Origin: Corynebacterium riegelii
GTDB lineage: Bacteria; Actinomycetota; Actinomycetes; Mycobacteriales; Mycobacteriaceae
Reading direction: 5' to 3'
Assembly (NCBI RefSeq): GCF_016728505.1
Contig: NZ_CP068159.1
Location: 1,364,001-1,428,000 of the forward strand
Length of the DNA: 64,000 nt
Shown: positions 26,013 through 34,708 of the stretch, one piece after another
Layout of the letters: every line of letters starts with the position of its first letter
Position numbering within the stretch: the stretch's first letter is position 1
Notes under the pieces: model-generated
The model's database searches: none
The model's input: only the letters and a program-made list of their open reading frames with translations
What the model was told of the DNA's origin: nothing
Program-made: the position numbers and the translations under genes

Positions 26013-26042
26013 TGTCACCCGTGTCACACGCGGTGCTACTAT
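26013..26042 (+). promoter_or_regulatory. gltA promoter with GlxR-like palindrome
   Basis: TGTCACCCGTGTCACA (26013-26028) resembles the GlxR consensus with its left half-site altered, and a -10-like TACTAT lies at 26037-26042, so a bound regulator would cover the -35 position. The start of gltA is about 90 bases downstream. Confidence 0.4.
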
Positions 26043-26129
26043 GGCTCAAGGTAAATATCCGCACAACGTGTCAACCTGCTTTTAGGGTGTGTCCTAGGTG
26101 CGGCAAGTGTCTACGTGGAAAGGCTCATA

Positions 26130-27425
26130 GTGGCTTCTGAAAACGCAAACAAGGCAGTACTTCACTACCCAGGTGGCGAGTATGAGATGGACATCATGCA
26201 GGCCACCGAGGGCAACGATGGTGTTGTACTTGGCAACCTTTTGAATGAGACCGGCCTGGTTACCTTTGATCCGGGTTATGTTTCCACCGGTTCTACTGAG
26301 TCCAAGATCACCTACATCGATGGCGCTGAGGGCATTCTGCGCCACCGTGGCTACGACATTGCAGATCTGGCAGAGAACGCAACCTTCAACGAGGTTTCCT
26401 ACCTGCTGATCAACGGCGAGCTGCCGACGGTGGAAGAGCTGGACGCATTTAACCAGGATCTGCGCCACCACACCCTGTTGGATGAGGACTTCAAGGCAGC
26501 GTTCAACATCTTCCCGCGCAACGCTCACCCGATGGCGGTGCTCGCGTCTTCCGTGAACATTCTGTCTGCTTACTACCAGGACCAGCTCAACCCGCTGGAT
26601 GAGGAGCAGCTGGACAAGGCAACCGTGCGCCTGATGGCCAAGGTGCCGATGTTGGCGGCATACGCCTACCGCGCTTCCCGCGGTAAGCCGTACATGTACC
26701 CGGACAACTCCCTGAACCCGCGTGAGAACTTCATGCGCATGATGTTCGGTTACCCGACCGAGGACTACCACGTTGATCCGGTCCTGACCAAGGCGCTGGA
26801 CAAGCTGCTCATCCTGCACGCTGACCACGAGCAGAACTGCTCCACCTCCACCGTCCGCATGATTGCTTCCGCACAGGCCAACATGTTCGTTGCCGTTGCT
26901 GGCGGCATCAACGCGCTGGCTGGCCCGCTGCACGGTGGCGCTAACCAGGCTGTTCTGGAGATGCTGGAAGACATCAAGAACAACCACGACGGTGACGCAA
27001 CTGACTTCATGAACCGCGTGAAGAACAAGGAAAAGGGCGTCCGTCTGATGGGCTTCGGCCACCGCGTGTACAAGAACTACGACCCGCGTGCGGCCATTGT
27101 GAAGGACACCGCACACGAGGTGCTGGAGCACCTGGGTGGGGACGAGCTTTTGGATCTGGCCATGAAGCTTGAAGAGATTGCACTGAATGATGAGTACTTC
27201 ATCCAGCGCAAGCTCTACCCGAATGTGGACTTCTACACCGGCCTGATCTACCGCGCGATGGGCTTCCCAACGGACTTCTTCACCGTGCTGTTTGCCATCG
27301 GCCGTCTGCCGGGCTGGATTGCTCAGTACCGTGAGCAGCTGGCGATGAACACCAAGATCAACCGCCCGCGTCAGATCTACACCGGCTACCAGAAGCGCGA
27401 CTTCGTGCCGCGCGACAAGCGCTAA
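26130..27425 (+). CDS. gltA: citrate synthase
   Basis: A 431-residue citrate synthase that condenses acetyl-CoA and oxaloacetate into the TCA cycle. All catalytic motifs are present: HADHEQNCSTSTVR, GPLHGGANQAVLEML with its active His, GFGHRVYKNYDPRA with the second His, and the catalytic Asp in LYPNVDFYTG. The N-terminal extension (NKAVLHYPGGEYEMDI) and length indicate the hexameric bacterial type. I chose the GTG at 26130 because GGAAAGG lies six bases upstream; an in-frame GTG at 26115 would match the extended start of other species. It is divergent from serC, followed by a terminator, and resembles C. glutamicum GltA closely by memory. Confidence 0.97.
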   Translation: MASENANKAVLHYPGGEYEMDIMQATEGNDGVVLGNLLNETGLVTFDPGYVSTGSTESKITYIDGAEGILRHRGYDIADLAENATFNEVSYLLINGELPTVEELDAFNQDLRHHTLLDEDFKAAFNIFPRNAHPMAVLASSVNILSAYYQDQLNPLDEEQLDKATVRLMAKVPMLAAYAYRASRGKPYMYPDNSLNPRENFMRMMFGYPTEDYHVDPVLTKALDKLLILHADHEQNCSTSTVRMIASAQANMFVAVAGGINALAGPLHGGANQAVLEMLEDIKNNHDGDATDFMNRVKNKEKGVRLMGFGHRVYKNYDPRAAIVKDTAHEVLEHLGGDELLDLAMKLEEIALNDEYFIQRKLYPNVDFYTGLIYRAMGFPTDFFTVLFAIGRLPGWIAQYREQLAMNTKINRPRQIYTGYQKRDFVPRDKR

Positions 27426-27440
27426 GCGTTTCTTGCCAAC

Positions 27441-27494
27441 ACCGCCGTTTGCCGGACTTCCCTTATACTCTTGGGAGTCCGCTCGGCGGTTTTT
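27441..27494 (+). terminator. terminator after gltA
   Basis: Outer arms ACCGCCG / CGGCGGT and inner arms GGACTTCCC / GGGAGTCC form an interrupted stem, followed by TTTTTAC. Confidence 0.8.
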
Positions 27495-27534
27495 ACTTGT
27501 TTGAAGCTTATGAACGAACAGGAGATAGTGACCT

Positions 27535-27894
27535 ATGGAAAAGCCAATCATTGAGATTCCACAGGAACCGGCGCCGGTAGACCTGGTTATTGAGGATCTG
27601 GTTGTTGGTGACGGTGCTGAGGCTGTCGCAGGTGGCTACGTGAAGGTCCACTACCTTGGCGTGACCTATGACTCTGGCAATGAGTTTGACTCCTCTTGGG
27701 ACCGCGGTGAGGCTGCGGAATTCCCGCTCGCTGGCCTGATTGAGGGCTGGCAGGAGGGTATCCCGGGGATGCGTGTTGGCGGTCGCCGTCAGCTCACCAT
27801 CCCGCCGGAGAAGGCTTATGGCCCGGCTGGTGGTGGTCACCCGCTGGCTGGTCGCACGCTGGTCTTTGTTATTGACCTGTTGGACGCTAGGTAG
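27535..27894 (+). CDS. fkpA: FKBP-type peptidyl-prolyl isomerase
   Basis: A 119-residue single-domain FKBP with no signal peptide, so cytoplasmic. The hallmark residues of the FK506-binding pocket are visible: VHYLGVTYDSGNEFDSSWDRG, FPLAGLIEGWQEGIPGMRVGGRRQLTIPPEKAYGP and HPLAGRTLVFVIDLL. The gene follows gltA after its terminator and is preceded by AGGAG. The aldo/keto reductase gene starts 12 bases downstream. Confidence 0.93.
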   Translation: MEKPIIEIPQEPAPVDLVIEDLVVGDGAEAVAGGYVKVHYLGVTYDSGNEFDSSWDRGEAAEFPLAGLIEGWQEGIPGMRVGGRRQLTIPPEKAYGPAGGGHPLAGRTLVFVIDLLDAR

Positions 27895-27906
27895 GAGTTG
27901 GGTGTT

Positions 27907-28734
27907 ATGAGTATCCCAGTAACCACGCTGAATGACGGTTATGATTTCCCGCTGCTTGGCCTTGGTACCTACAAGCTTGAAGCTGCAGATGTAGAGCCGG
28001 TGGTGCGCCGGGCAATCGAGCTGGGGTACCGCCACATTGATACCGCCTCGTTGTACGGCAACGAGGTTGAGGTTGGTAAGGCGATTCGTGATGCGATCGC
28101 TGCTGGTGACGTGACTCGTGAGGAGCTGTTTGTCACCACGAAGCTGTGGAATGATGACCAGCACCGTGCGGGGGAGGCGTACCAGGAGTCTTTGAAGCGC
28201 CTTGGCCTGGAGTTTATTGACCTGTACTTGGTGCACTGGCCGTGCCCGCAGCAGGGTAGGTACGTGTCTGCGTTTGAGCAGATCGTGCAGCTGCAGGGCA
28301 TGGGGCAGTTGCAGTCGGTTGGTGTGGCGAATTTCTACGAGGAAGTGCTGGATGAGCTGATTGCGGCTACCGGTGTCATCCCGGTGCTGAACCAGGTGGA
28401 GCTGCACGCTGGTTTCACGCAGCCGGAGTTGCGTGAGTACCACGCTCAGCACGGCATTGTGACTGAGGCGTGGGCGCCGCTTGCGCGAGGGAAGAACTTT
28501 GATGCGCCGGAGATTGTTGCTGTGGCTGAGCGTCACGATGCAACGCCTGCGCAGGTGGTGTTGGCATACCTGATGAAGCTCGGTTGCTCTGTGGTACCCA
28601 AGACTGCCAATTTGGAGCGCTTGGAGGAGAACTTGGGGGCAGTGGAGCTTGTGCTTGATAGCGCTGACGTTGACGCCCTCAACTCCATCCCCGGCGAGCG
28701 CCTGTGGGGCAACCCTCGGACGTTCCCGAATTAG
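27907..28734 (+). CDS. aldo/keto reductase
   Basis: A 275-residue NADPH-dependent carbonyl reductase of the AKR5-like group. The catalytic tetrad is intact: Asp45 and Tyr50 (HIDTASLYGNE), Lys79 (VTTKLWN) and His110 (YLVHWPCP). The NADPH-binding C-terminal region VVPKTANLERLEENL is also present. The ATG at 27907 follows AGGAG. Its natural substrate is not evident. Confidence 0.93.
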   Translation: MSIPVTTLNDGYDFPLLGLGTYKLEAADVEPVVRRAIELGYRHIDTASLYGNEVEVGKAIRDAIAAGDVTREELFVTTKLWNDDQHRAGEAYQESLKRLGLEFIDLYLVHWPCPQQGRYVSAFEQIVQLQGMGQLQSVGVANFYEEVLDELIAATGVIPVLNQVELHAGFTQPELREYHAQHGIVTEAWAPLARGKNFDAPEIVAVAERHDATPAQVVLAYLMKLGCSVVPKTANLERLEENLGAVELVLDSADVDALNSIPGERLWGNPRTFPN

Positions 28735-28750
28735 TCCGCTTAGAGCTGCT

Positions 28751-28785
28751 AAAACGCCTGCACCGTTAGGGTGTGGGCGTTTTTT
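28751..28785 (+). terminator. terminator after the aldo/keto reductase gene
   Basis: Arms AAAACGCC / GGGCGTTTT and a second pair around a GTTA loop, followed by TTTTTT. Confidence 0.82.
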
Positions 28786-28851
28786 CATGCAGAAAACGGG
28801 AAAACAAATGTGTAAGTAGTACTAATTAGCGATGCAGGTCACAGCATTGCG

Positions 28852-28871
28852 CGGGGGTAGTTTCACCCCCA
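28852..28871. promoter_or_regulatory. candidate RamA site upstream of mctBC
   Basis: CGGGGGT at 28852 and ACCCCCA at 28865 are facing G/C-run motifs with six bases between them, like the paired G4-6/C4-5 boxes known to bind RamA. They lie about 150 bases before the mctB start. In C. glutamicum mctC is under RamA/RamB control. Confidence 0.45.
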
Positions 28872-29014
28872 GCTGGGAAATGAGAAGTCTTAAACATTGG
28901 AGAGACTTTGTGCTGTACGTTACATTTTCTGTGTTGCGTTACGTATTTGGCAGCTTTTGCTGACCAAACTCGTAACAAGGCGAAAACTTCCTCTAGCAAG
29001 AAAGGATTGAGGCC

Positions 29015-29353
29015 GTGGCTGGATCTACAGCAGTCCCCACTCGTCGTGAGCCCACGCCTGACGAGTTTGTGGCAATGCAGCAGAGCCCTGAATTCCAGGA
29101 GCTTCGCAGCACTTTTCGCGGATTCACCTTCCCGGTGATGATTGCCGCGCTTATCTGGTACCTCTTCTACGTCATCTTTGCCACCTTCGCACCGGAGGTT
29201 ATGGCACGGCCTTTCCTTGGCCTGAACCTGGGCCTGTGGATGGGGTTGGCGCAGTTCATTACCACCTTCGCCATCACTTACGTCTATGTGAAGTGGGCGA
29301 ACAAGAATATCGAGCCGCGTGCGGCACAGATCCGTGAAGAGATGGAGGGCTAA
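29015..29353 (+). CDS. mctB: DUF485 membrane protein (MctB-like)
   Basis: A 112-residue protein with two membrane segments (about residues 42-62 and 75-97) and the DUF485 pattern FRGFTFPVMIAALIWYLFYVIFATFAPE. Such small proteins accompany acetate/monocarboxylate symporters of the SSS family. It starts at GTG 29015 after AAAGGA and ends three bases before the symporter gene, so the two form an operon. Its role in the carrier is unknown. Confidence 0.88.
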   Translation: MAGSTAVPTRREPTPDEFVAMQQSPEFQELRSTFRGFTFPVMIAALIWYLFYVIFATFAPEVMARPFLGLNLGLWMGLAQFITTFAITYVYVKWANKNIEPRAAQIREEMEG

Positions 29354-29356
29354 CAC

Positions 29357-31003
29357 ATGCAGACCTACACCCTCGCTGCCGAGGCTGCGGCCAACGGCAA
29401 TCCGCTTCTGAACATTGCCATCTTCGGCGCGTTCATTGTTGTCACCCTGTTCATTGTTACCAAGGCGGGCAAGACCACCAGCGAGTCTTCTGACTTCTAC
29501 ACCGGTGGTGCATCCTTCTCCGGTACCCAGAACGGCTTGGCTATTGCAGGTGACTACCTGTCCGCCGCGTCCTTCCTGGGCATCGTCGGTTCCATTGCGC
29601 TCAGTGGTTACGACGGCTTCTTGTACTCCATCGGCTTCTTTGTAGCCTGGCTGGTAGCGCTTTTGCTGGTGGCTGAGCCGCTGCGTAACGTTGGCCGCTT
29701 CACCATGGCGGACGTGCTTTCCTTCCGCCTGCGCCAGAAGCCGGTCCGCGTGGCCGCCGCATTCGGCACCTTGTTCGTGTCGCTGTTCTACCTGATCGCG
29801 CAGATGGCCGGCGCCGGCTCCCTGGTGTCCGTGCTGCTGGACCTGCACTCCTTCGCCGCACAGGCGATCTGTGTTGCCATCGTTGGCGTTGTCATGATCG
29901 TCTACGTTCTGGTTGGCGGCATGAAGGGCACCACCTACGTGCAGATGATTAAGGCTGTTCTGCTGATCACCGGCGTGCTGATCATGTCCATCCTGGCCTT
30001 TGTCGTGGCTAAGGGCGGCCTGAACGCTATTTTTGACCAGGCGATTGAAACCCACGCCAACTCCGCATACCTGGCAGAGAAGGGCTATGTGGCAGAGAAC
30101 ATCATGCAGCCGGGCCTGAAGTACGGCGCAACCACCACATCCAAGCTGGACTTCATCTCCCTGGGTCTGTCCCTGGTGCTTGGTACCGCTGGTCTGCCGC
30201 ACGTGCTGATGCGCTTCTACACCGTGCCTACGGCGAAGGAAGCGCGTAAGTCCGTGACCTGGGCAATTGTCCTGATCGGTTCCTTCTACCTGCTCACCCT
30301 GATCCTGGGCTACGCAGCAGCTGCCTTCGTTGGCCCGGACCGCATCCTGGCTGCACCGGGTGGCGCAAACGCGGCGGCTCCGCTGCTGGCATTCGAGCTC
30401 GGTGGCTCCATCTTCATGGCGCTGATCGCCGCGGTTGCCTTCGCAACAGTGCTTGCTGTGGTTGCTGGTCTGGCGATTACCGCCTCCGCATCCATTGCGC
30501 ACGACGTTTACGCAGCCGTGCTGCGTGACGGTCAGGCAACTGAGGACGAGCAGGTCCGCGTCTCCCGCATCACCGTGGTTGTCCTGGGCATTGTCTCCAT
30601 CATCCTGGGTATCCTGGCGATGACGCAGAACGTGGCTTTCCTGGTCTCCCTGGCATTCGCCATCGCGGCCTCCGCGAATCTGCCGACCATCCTGTACTCC
30701 CTGTACTGGAAGCGTTTCAACACCACCGGTGCGGTTGTGTCCATCTACACTGGCCTGATCTCCGCCCTGGTGCTGATCTTCCTCTCCCCGGCAGTGTCTG
30801 GTACCCCGACTGCAATGTTCCCGAACGCAGATTGGTCCATCTTCCCGCTGTCCAGCCCGGGCCTGATCTCGATTCCGCTGGGCTTCCTCGGCGGCATCAT
30901 CGGTACCTTCCTGGGTAAGCCGGACAACTTCGATGAGCTGCAGGCCGAGATGGAGGTCCGCTCGCTCACCGGTGTTGGTGTGGAGGCTCCGGTCGACCAC
31001 TAA
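29357..31003 (+). CDS. mctC: monocarboxylate symporter of the SSS family (MctC-like)
   Basis: A 548-residue symporter with about 13 membrane segments, close by pattern to ActP/MctC carriers that take up acetate, propionate and pyruvate with a cation. Supporting motifs are GGASFSGTQNGLAIAGDYLSAASFLGIVG near the N-terminus, GLPHVLMRFYTVPTAKEARKSVTWA in the middle and a SASIAHDVY motif in the cytoplasmic loop. The C-terminal tail is acidic. The gene is cotranscribed with mctB, and a strong terminator follows. The adjacent gltA and a candidate RamA site are consistent with acetate-related regulation. Confidence 0.9.
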   Translation: MQTYTLAAEAAANGNPLLNIAIFGAFIVVTLFIVTKAGKTTSESSDFYTGGASFSGTQNGLAIAGDYLSAASFLGIVGSIALSGYDGFLYSIGFFVAWLVALLLVAEPLRNVGRFTMADVLSFRLRQKPVRVAAAFGTLFVSLFYLIAQMAGAGSLVSVLLDLHSFAAQAICVAIVGVVMIVYVLVGGMKGTTYVQMIKAVLLITGVLIMSILAFVVAKGGLNAIFDQAIETHANSAYLAEKGYVAENIMQPGLKYGATTTSKLDFISLGLSLVLGTAGLPHVLMRFYTVPTAKEARKSVTWAIVLIGSFYLLTLILGYAAAAFVGPDRILAAPGGANAAAPLLAFELGGSIFMALIAAVAFATVLAVVAGLAITASASIAHDVYAAVLRDGQATEDEQVRVSRITVVVLGIVSIILGILAMTQNVAFLVSLAFAIAASANLPTILYSLYWKRFNTTGAVVSIYTGLISALVLIFLSPAVSGTPTAMFPNADWSIFPLSSPGLISIPLGFLGGIIGTFLGKPDNFDELQAEMEVRSLTGVGVEAPVDH

Positions 31004-31013
31004 TCCGTGACAT

Positions 31014-31046
31014 AAAAAACGGCGCTTTTTCTAAGCGCCGTTTTTT
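31014..31046. terminator. bidirectional terminator between mctC and DUF1906 gene
   Basis: AAAAAACGGCGCTT and AAGCGCCGTTTTTT form a perfect stem with a TTTCT loop, with A- and T-runs on both sides. It lies between convergent genes. Confidence 0.93.
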
Positions 31047-31071
31047 GTTGCCGAGGCAAGCTAGAGCCAAG

Positions 31072-31944
31072 TTAGAGCAGGCCAGCCCAATCGATCTTCG
31101 AGGACAGCTGGCTGCTCGTTGCAATCAGATCTGCTAGGGCTGCTGCGTCGCTCTGCTGTGGCGTATTCAGGGAGATCGGGGGAAGCGGCGACTGCTGCGG
31201 CTGGCCGGGCAGCCACTGACCCCAGTCACGGACGTAGACGTTGTTGATGTCCACCGTGATGCCGTCGATAGTCGCAGTCCATTTCGCCTTCTGGTGGATC
31301 GTGGTGCGGGGGTGGATCTTGCCGCCGGAGCCCCAGTCGTGCTGCCAGAAGTAGCTGCCAATGCCGTCTTCCACGCACCACTGGATCACGTTGTAGTTGC
31401 CGTACACGCCCATCTGGTAGCCAGCCACGGTCAGCGCTGCCTGGAATGCGCGCAGGTAGGGACGGATCTGGTGGGTGTAGTGGTCCTTGTGCGGGTTGTC
31501 ATCAATCGCCACATAAATCGGTTTGCCTGTTGGTCCGCCGGCTGCACGGTGCAGGCGGATCGCGTCAGGGGCATGTTTGGCTGCCGACGCCGCACCACCC
31601 AACCAATCAGCCGTCTCCGCGCGCCCGAACTGATATACCGATGCGGTGTAGAGGCCCTGGGCGGCAAAGTCGCGCGTTTCGGCCAACGTAACCGGCTTGC
31701 CCAGCATCCAGTTCGCGCCCGGGCGACGCTCGGAGACGTAGCGCACCGCCCCCATGTGGCCGGCGGCTTTCACGCTGCTTGCCGACGGCACACCCGCCGA
31801 ATAGTCAATAACCGTGCCAATCACGCGGCCTGGGGCCTGGGCGGCAGCGGCAGGGGAGAGGAGCGTAGACGAGGCGGCGCCGGCCGCGGTGGCGATGGCA
31901 GCGGACTTGAGGAATGTCCGGCGAGAGTATGAAGATGCAGTCAC
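31072..31944 (-). CDS. Tat-exported DUF1906 glycoside hydrolase-like protein
   Basis: A 290-residue protein with a twin-arginine signal (SRRTFLKSAAIATAAG, cleavage near residue 33-35) and a DUF1906 (Rv2525c-like) domain of about 200 residues. Sequence landmarks are GTVIDYSAGVPSASSVKAAG, VRYVSERRPGANW, PIYVAIDD and WQHDWGSGGKIHPRTTIHQ, which outline a TIM-barrel with the acidic residues of GH25-like enzymes. The GTG at 31944 is chosen because a TAATGT -10 box lies seven bases upstream; the longer reading to 32124 adds 60 unlikely residues. A cell-envelope role is inferred from export. Confidence 0.85.
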   Translation of the reverse strand: MTASSYSRRTFLKSAAIATAAGAASSTLLSPAAAAQAPGRVIGTVIDYSAGVPSASSVKAAGHMGAVRYVSERRPGANWMLGKPVTLAETRDFAAQGLYTASVYQFGRAETADWLGGAASAAKHAPDAIRLHRAAGGPTGKPIYVAIDDNPHKDHYTHQIRPYLRAFQAALTVAGYQMGVYGNYNVIQWCVEDGIGSYFWQHDWGSGGKIHPRTTIHQKAKWTATIDGITVDINNVYVRDWGQWLPGQPQQSPLPPISLNTPQQSDAAALADLIATSSQLSSKIDWAGLL

Positions 31945-32295
31945 ATCCGTAACATTAGCCCCACTGGTTGCGTGGTTTGGTAGGCGCGGCGTTACGACAT
32001 CGCTGATGCCTGATGCTGATGTATCTGCAGGCTGGGTGTCCACTAGAACTGTCCAATAGAGCATCCCGTGATTTCTCAACCGAAAAATCGCCTGTTTTTC
32101 GTTTTGGAACCTGGCTTGGGTCACCGTCGGTCGTTGAATCTCTCCTCGACAATGTGTCCTCTGGGTTTTGGGCTTGTGGTTGGTGAAAGCTCGGCACTCA
32201 TTTCGGCACTCATTTGTCCCAGGTCAGGAACCACGCCGGGTCCTCCTTCGGAAAAACGGGCTGTTTTTTGTTTTGAGCCTGGCCACCTGCTTCTC
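31945..32295. other. intergenic region with duplicated hairpins and a 12-bp tandem repeat
   Basis: No gene. Two similar 34-base segments (32081-32114 and 32249-32282) each contain an A-run/T-run inverted repeat of terminator type and the shared flank GTTTTG...CCTGG. Between them TCGGCACTCATT is perfectly duplicated (32191-32214). They could terminate the leftward HNH transcript. Confidence 0.7.
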
Positions 32296-33774
32296 TTACT
32301 CGGGTCGGGTATCGACGAGTTCTTCTGGGTCGTAGTCTTCCACCCATCCGTAGGCATCTTCTGGGTCGGGGAAGGGTGGTTCACAAAAATCGGGTTCTTT
32401 TGGCAACGGCTCCGGCAACACCGCCTTGATTGGGAAAATCAGTCCGTATTCTTCTTCCAAGGCTGCGATCTGGGCGTCGGCCTGTTCGAGGTTGTGGTGG
32501 TGGTCAAAATCGTCCAGTATTTTGTGGCCCTTGGCGTAAAACTGCGCCACTCGGCTGCGACGCTGGCACACTTGCTCAAGGTTTGACTTCCACCGCGGGG
32601 CCGCGGCGTTCGTGTTGTGTGCGATCAAGCTGTCTGGGGTGCAGGTTTCATACGTGCCGTTGGCAAACAGCCACAAGATTTCACCCGTATCCGGATCCGG
32701 GACGTAGAAACCACGCTTATCGGTTTTCAAGTTGTGGTGCTTTTGACACAGTGGGTAGAGGTTTCCTGGTGTGGTTTTGCCACCCTGGCCAAACGGAATC
32801 CGGTGATCCAACTGGCACCTCAATGACGGGACGTTGCATCCTGGGAACACACAGTGCGTGTGGCGTGCGCAGACGACGCGTCGCATTGCTTCGGTTGGGG
32901 TGTAGCTATCCGTATGCGCTTGGAGTTCTGCCTCCATATCCACTTCGGTGACCTTCGCTGTGGCTAGCAGGTCATCGAGTGCTGCGGTGGCTTCCGGGGT
33001 CAGTGCCCCAACCCCTGGTACGTACGCTGGCCCACCGGCTTCACGACCCTTCGGCACAAACACATGCAGGGTCGTTTTCGTTGGGGTGATTTCCCCGGAG
33101 AGTAGTTTGACCATCGCATCTGCCATGGAGGTTTTGTGTTCCCGTGCAGTAGCCAACACGTGCTCGCGCACGACCTGTGCCGTCAACGGGTTGGTCGCCA
33201 ACGTGACCAGTGTTTTGACTGTGCCGGACTGTGCAGACACCTCAAAGGTCACCGCATCATCAGCCGCATGTGCCTGCGCCACTCGCTGTTGGCGTCGCTT
33301 CGGCTGATAAGCACAGGTTGGGTCGATGCGTTTGATCATCTCCCGGATACGTCGGGTAATCGTCGTGGTTTGTGGAGTGTGTTGCCCAGGCCGTGTCGGG
33401 GTAAACGTAGTAGTCAACATCTCGTCGAACTCGGCATACGCCTCATCCGTAATGTCTGGGCCGAGTTCAGCAAGCACAGTATCGATGGCACGTAAATGGC
33501 GTAGATCCATCACACGCGTCTTGGCCTGGAGGGCACGCAGCTTCGGTAAGTGTTGCAGGCGTGCATGGGAGAAGATCGCTTGCTCAACCGAGCTTTTAGT
33601 CCAGCCGGTTGCTTCCCTCATTGACACCACAGTCACGTCGAAGTCATCAATATCAACACTTGCCCCGGGTGTGGCGAAGTGACCGAAGGCATTCCAGTAA
33701 ATATCGCGAATACCTTGACTAAACGTGCTCAGTGGATCTTCTGGTCTTTGTGTGCGGAAGTATGGTTCGCCCAC
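32296..33774 (-). CDS. HNH endonuclease with DUF222 (13E12 repeat family)
   Basis: A 492-residue protein with an N-terminal DUF222-like helical region (to about residue 270) and a C-terminal HNH nuclease domain (about 300-370). The nuclease motif HCVFPGCNVPSLRCQLDHRI...GGKTTPGNLYPLCQKHHNLKT shows the two zinc-binding cysteines and catalytic His residues. Proteins of this family occur in multiple copies in Actinobacteria and have been linked to mobile-element or DNA-damage biology, but the role is not established. The C-terminus is acidic. A TATAAT -10 element lies about 50 bases upstream on the minus strand. Confidence 0.9.
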   Translation of the reverse strand: MGEPYFRTQRPEDPLSTFSQGIRDIYWNAFGHFATPGASVDIDDFDVTVVSMREATGWTKSSVEQAIFSHARLQHLPKLRALQAKTRVMDLRHLRAIDTVLAELGPDITDEAYAEFDEMLTTTFTPTRPGQHTPQTTTITRRIREMIKRIDPTCAYQPKRRQQRVAQAHAADDAVTFEVSAQSGTVKTLVTLATNPLTAQVVREHVLATAREHKTSMADAMVKLLSGEITPTKTTLHVFVPKGREAGGPAYVPGVGALTPEATAALDDLLATAKVTEVDMEAELQAHTDSYTPTEAMRRVVCARHTHCVFPGCNVPSLRCQLDHRIPFGQGGKTTPGNLYPLCQKHHNLKTDKRGFYVPDPDTGEILWLFANGTYETCTPDSLIAHNTNAAAPRWKSNLEQVCQRRSRVAQFYAKGHKILDDFDHHHNLEQADAQIAALEEEYGLIFPIKAVLPEPLPKEPDFCEPPFPDPEDAYGWVEDYDPEELVDTRPE

Positions 33775-34201
33775 GGTCTACCCCCAGTGTTGTGTTCCCG
33801 TTTTCCCTTTGTTTCGTACCTCTAATTATACCCGTCTAACTGTTCTATACGCAAGGGGTAAACCAGCAGTTATTTCCCAATTTGCACACGCATATTTGCT
33901 GCATGGACTGGCGGTTGCATTCAGTATATCGACCGATCCCACATGCCCCATTGGCTTACGAGGAAATGGCAAACAAACGTTCGAGGAGCGCCGCAAATCT
34001 CCAGTCTCGTCGCACACGCAAGCAGGGCCGGATCGGGTGGAAGGTCAAACACCCAAACCACCACGCTCATCGTCTGTTTCCACAACCACCGAGCTAGACG
34101 ACCAGTGGAAAACGACTGTTCAGGGCTGCGGAAACCCAAGAAATGCGAGGTATAACAGTGCGATACCAAGGACGGTGATCCTCGCTGCCTAATATGAATG
34201 T
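33775..34201. other. intergenic region between HNH gene and ASCH gene
   Basis: A minus-strand -10 TATAAT (33825-33830) for the HNH gene and a plus-strand TAATAT (34190-34195) for the ASCH gene lie at its two ends. The middle has several overlapping frames with no recognisable protein, and I call none. Confidence 0.6.
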
Positions 34202-34669
34202 ATGAATCGGGACACCGTAGAACCCATTTCGGAGTTGCCTCGTGGCGAGTTCGCCTTTCCAGGCCCGCTCCGTGACGGTCTTGTCAACGCCATCCTGAAT
34301 GGAACGAAAACTGCGACAGCATCCTTGTTGGCTGAATACCCCAACGACTATCAGCCGCATGAGGAAGTGGAGGCCCTCGAGGCCGTCCTTGACTCACATG
34401 ACAACGTGGTGTGCGTCATTCGTACGGCCGACGTGCAGGTTTGTCGGCTGGCGGACGTGAGCGACGAGCATGCCATTGCCGAGGGAGAGGGCTACACGGA
34501 TGCCGGCGAATGGCGTGCCGGGCATGAACGTTATTGGCGCTCGCCAGAGTTTGTGGAGTACATCGGAGCACTTGATATTGACGACGACACCGAGGTGGTG
34601 TGCCAACGCTTTACCGTTGATGAGCGGTACCCGATCAGTCCGATAGAGCCATGGGACTCGTTGGTATGA
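34202..34669 (+). CDS. ASCH domain protein
   Basis: A 155-residue protein with the ASCH fold, a PUA-like beta-barrel thought to bind RNA. The pattern FPGPLRDGLVNAILNGTKTATASLL followed by VVCVIRTADVQVCRLADVSDEHAIAEGEGY and WRAGHERYW is the core of the family; the last segment includes the characteristic E-G-x-x-D-x-x-W stretch. The ATG is six bases after a TAATAT -10 box, so the mRNA may be leaderless. It lies at the left edge of the insertion-sequence cluster. Confidence 0.88.
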   Translation: MNRDTVEPISELPRGEFAFPGPLRDGLVNAILNGTKTATASLLAEYPNDYQPHEEVEALEAVLDSHDNVVCVIRTADVQVCRLADVSDEHAIAEGEGYTDAGEWRAGHERYWRSPEFVEYIGALDIDDDTEVVCQRFTVDERYPISPIEPWDSLV

Positions 34670-34708
34670 GCAGTAGTCCGGGATCTGGGATCTTAGGGTT
34701 GTGAATCT

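Noticed and set aside
26094..27551. Long minus-strand open frame antisense to gltA (485 codons)
   Set aside because: It mirrors the gltA codons and encodes a histidine/valine-rich sequence without any known motif.
27508..28788. Long minus-strand open frame antisense to the FKBP and aldo/keto reductase genes
   Set aside because: Spans two unrelated plus-strand genes and their gap, so it is a shadow frame.
28826..31000. Long minus-strand open frame antisense to mctBC (724 codons)
   Set aside because: Composition is that of a mirrored GC-rich gene, it overlaps the well-supported symporter gene throughout, and it has no recognisable domain.
33725..34192. Plus-strand frame of 155 codons between the HNH and ASCH genes
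   Set aside because: Overlaps the HNH coding end and has no visible motif or ribosome site.
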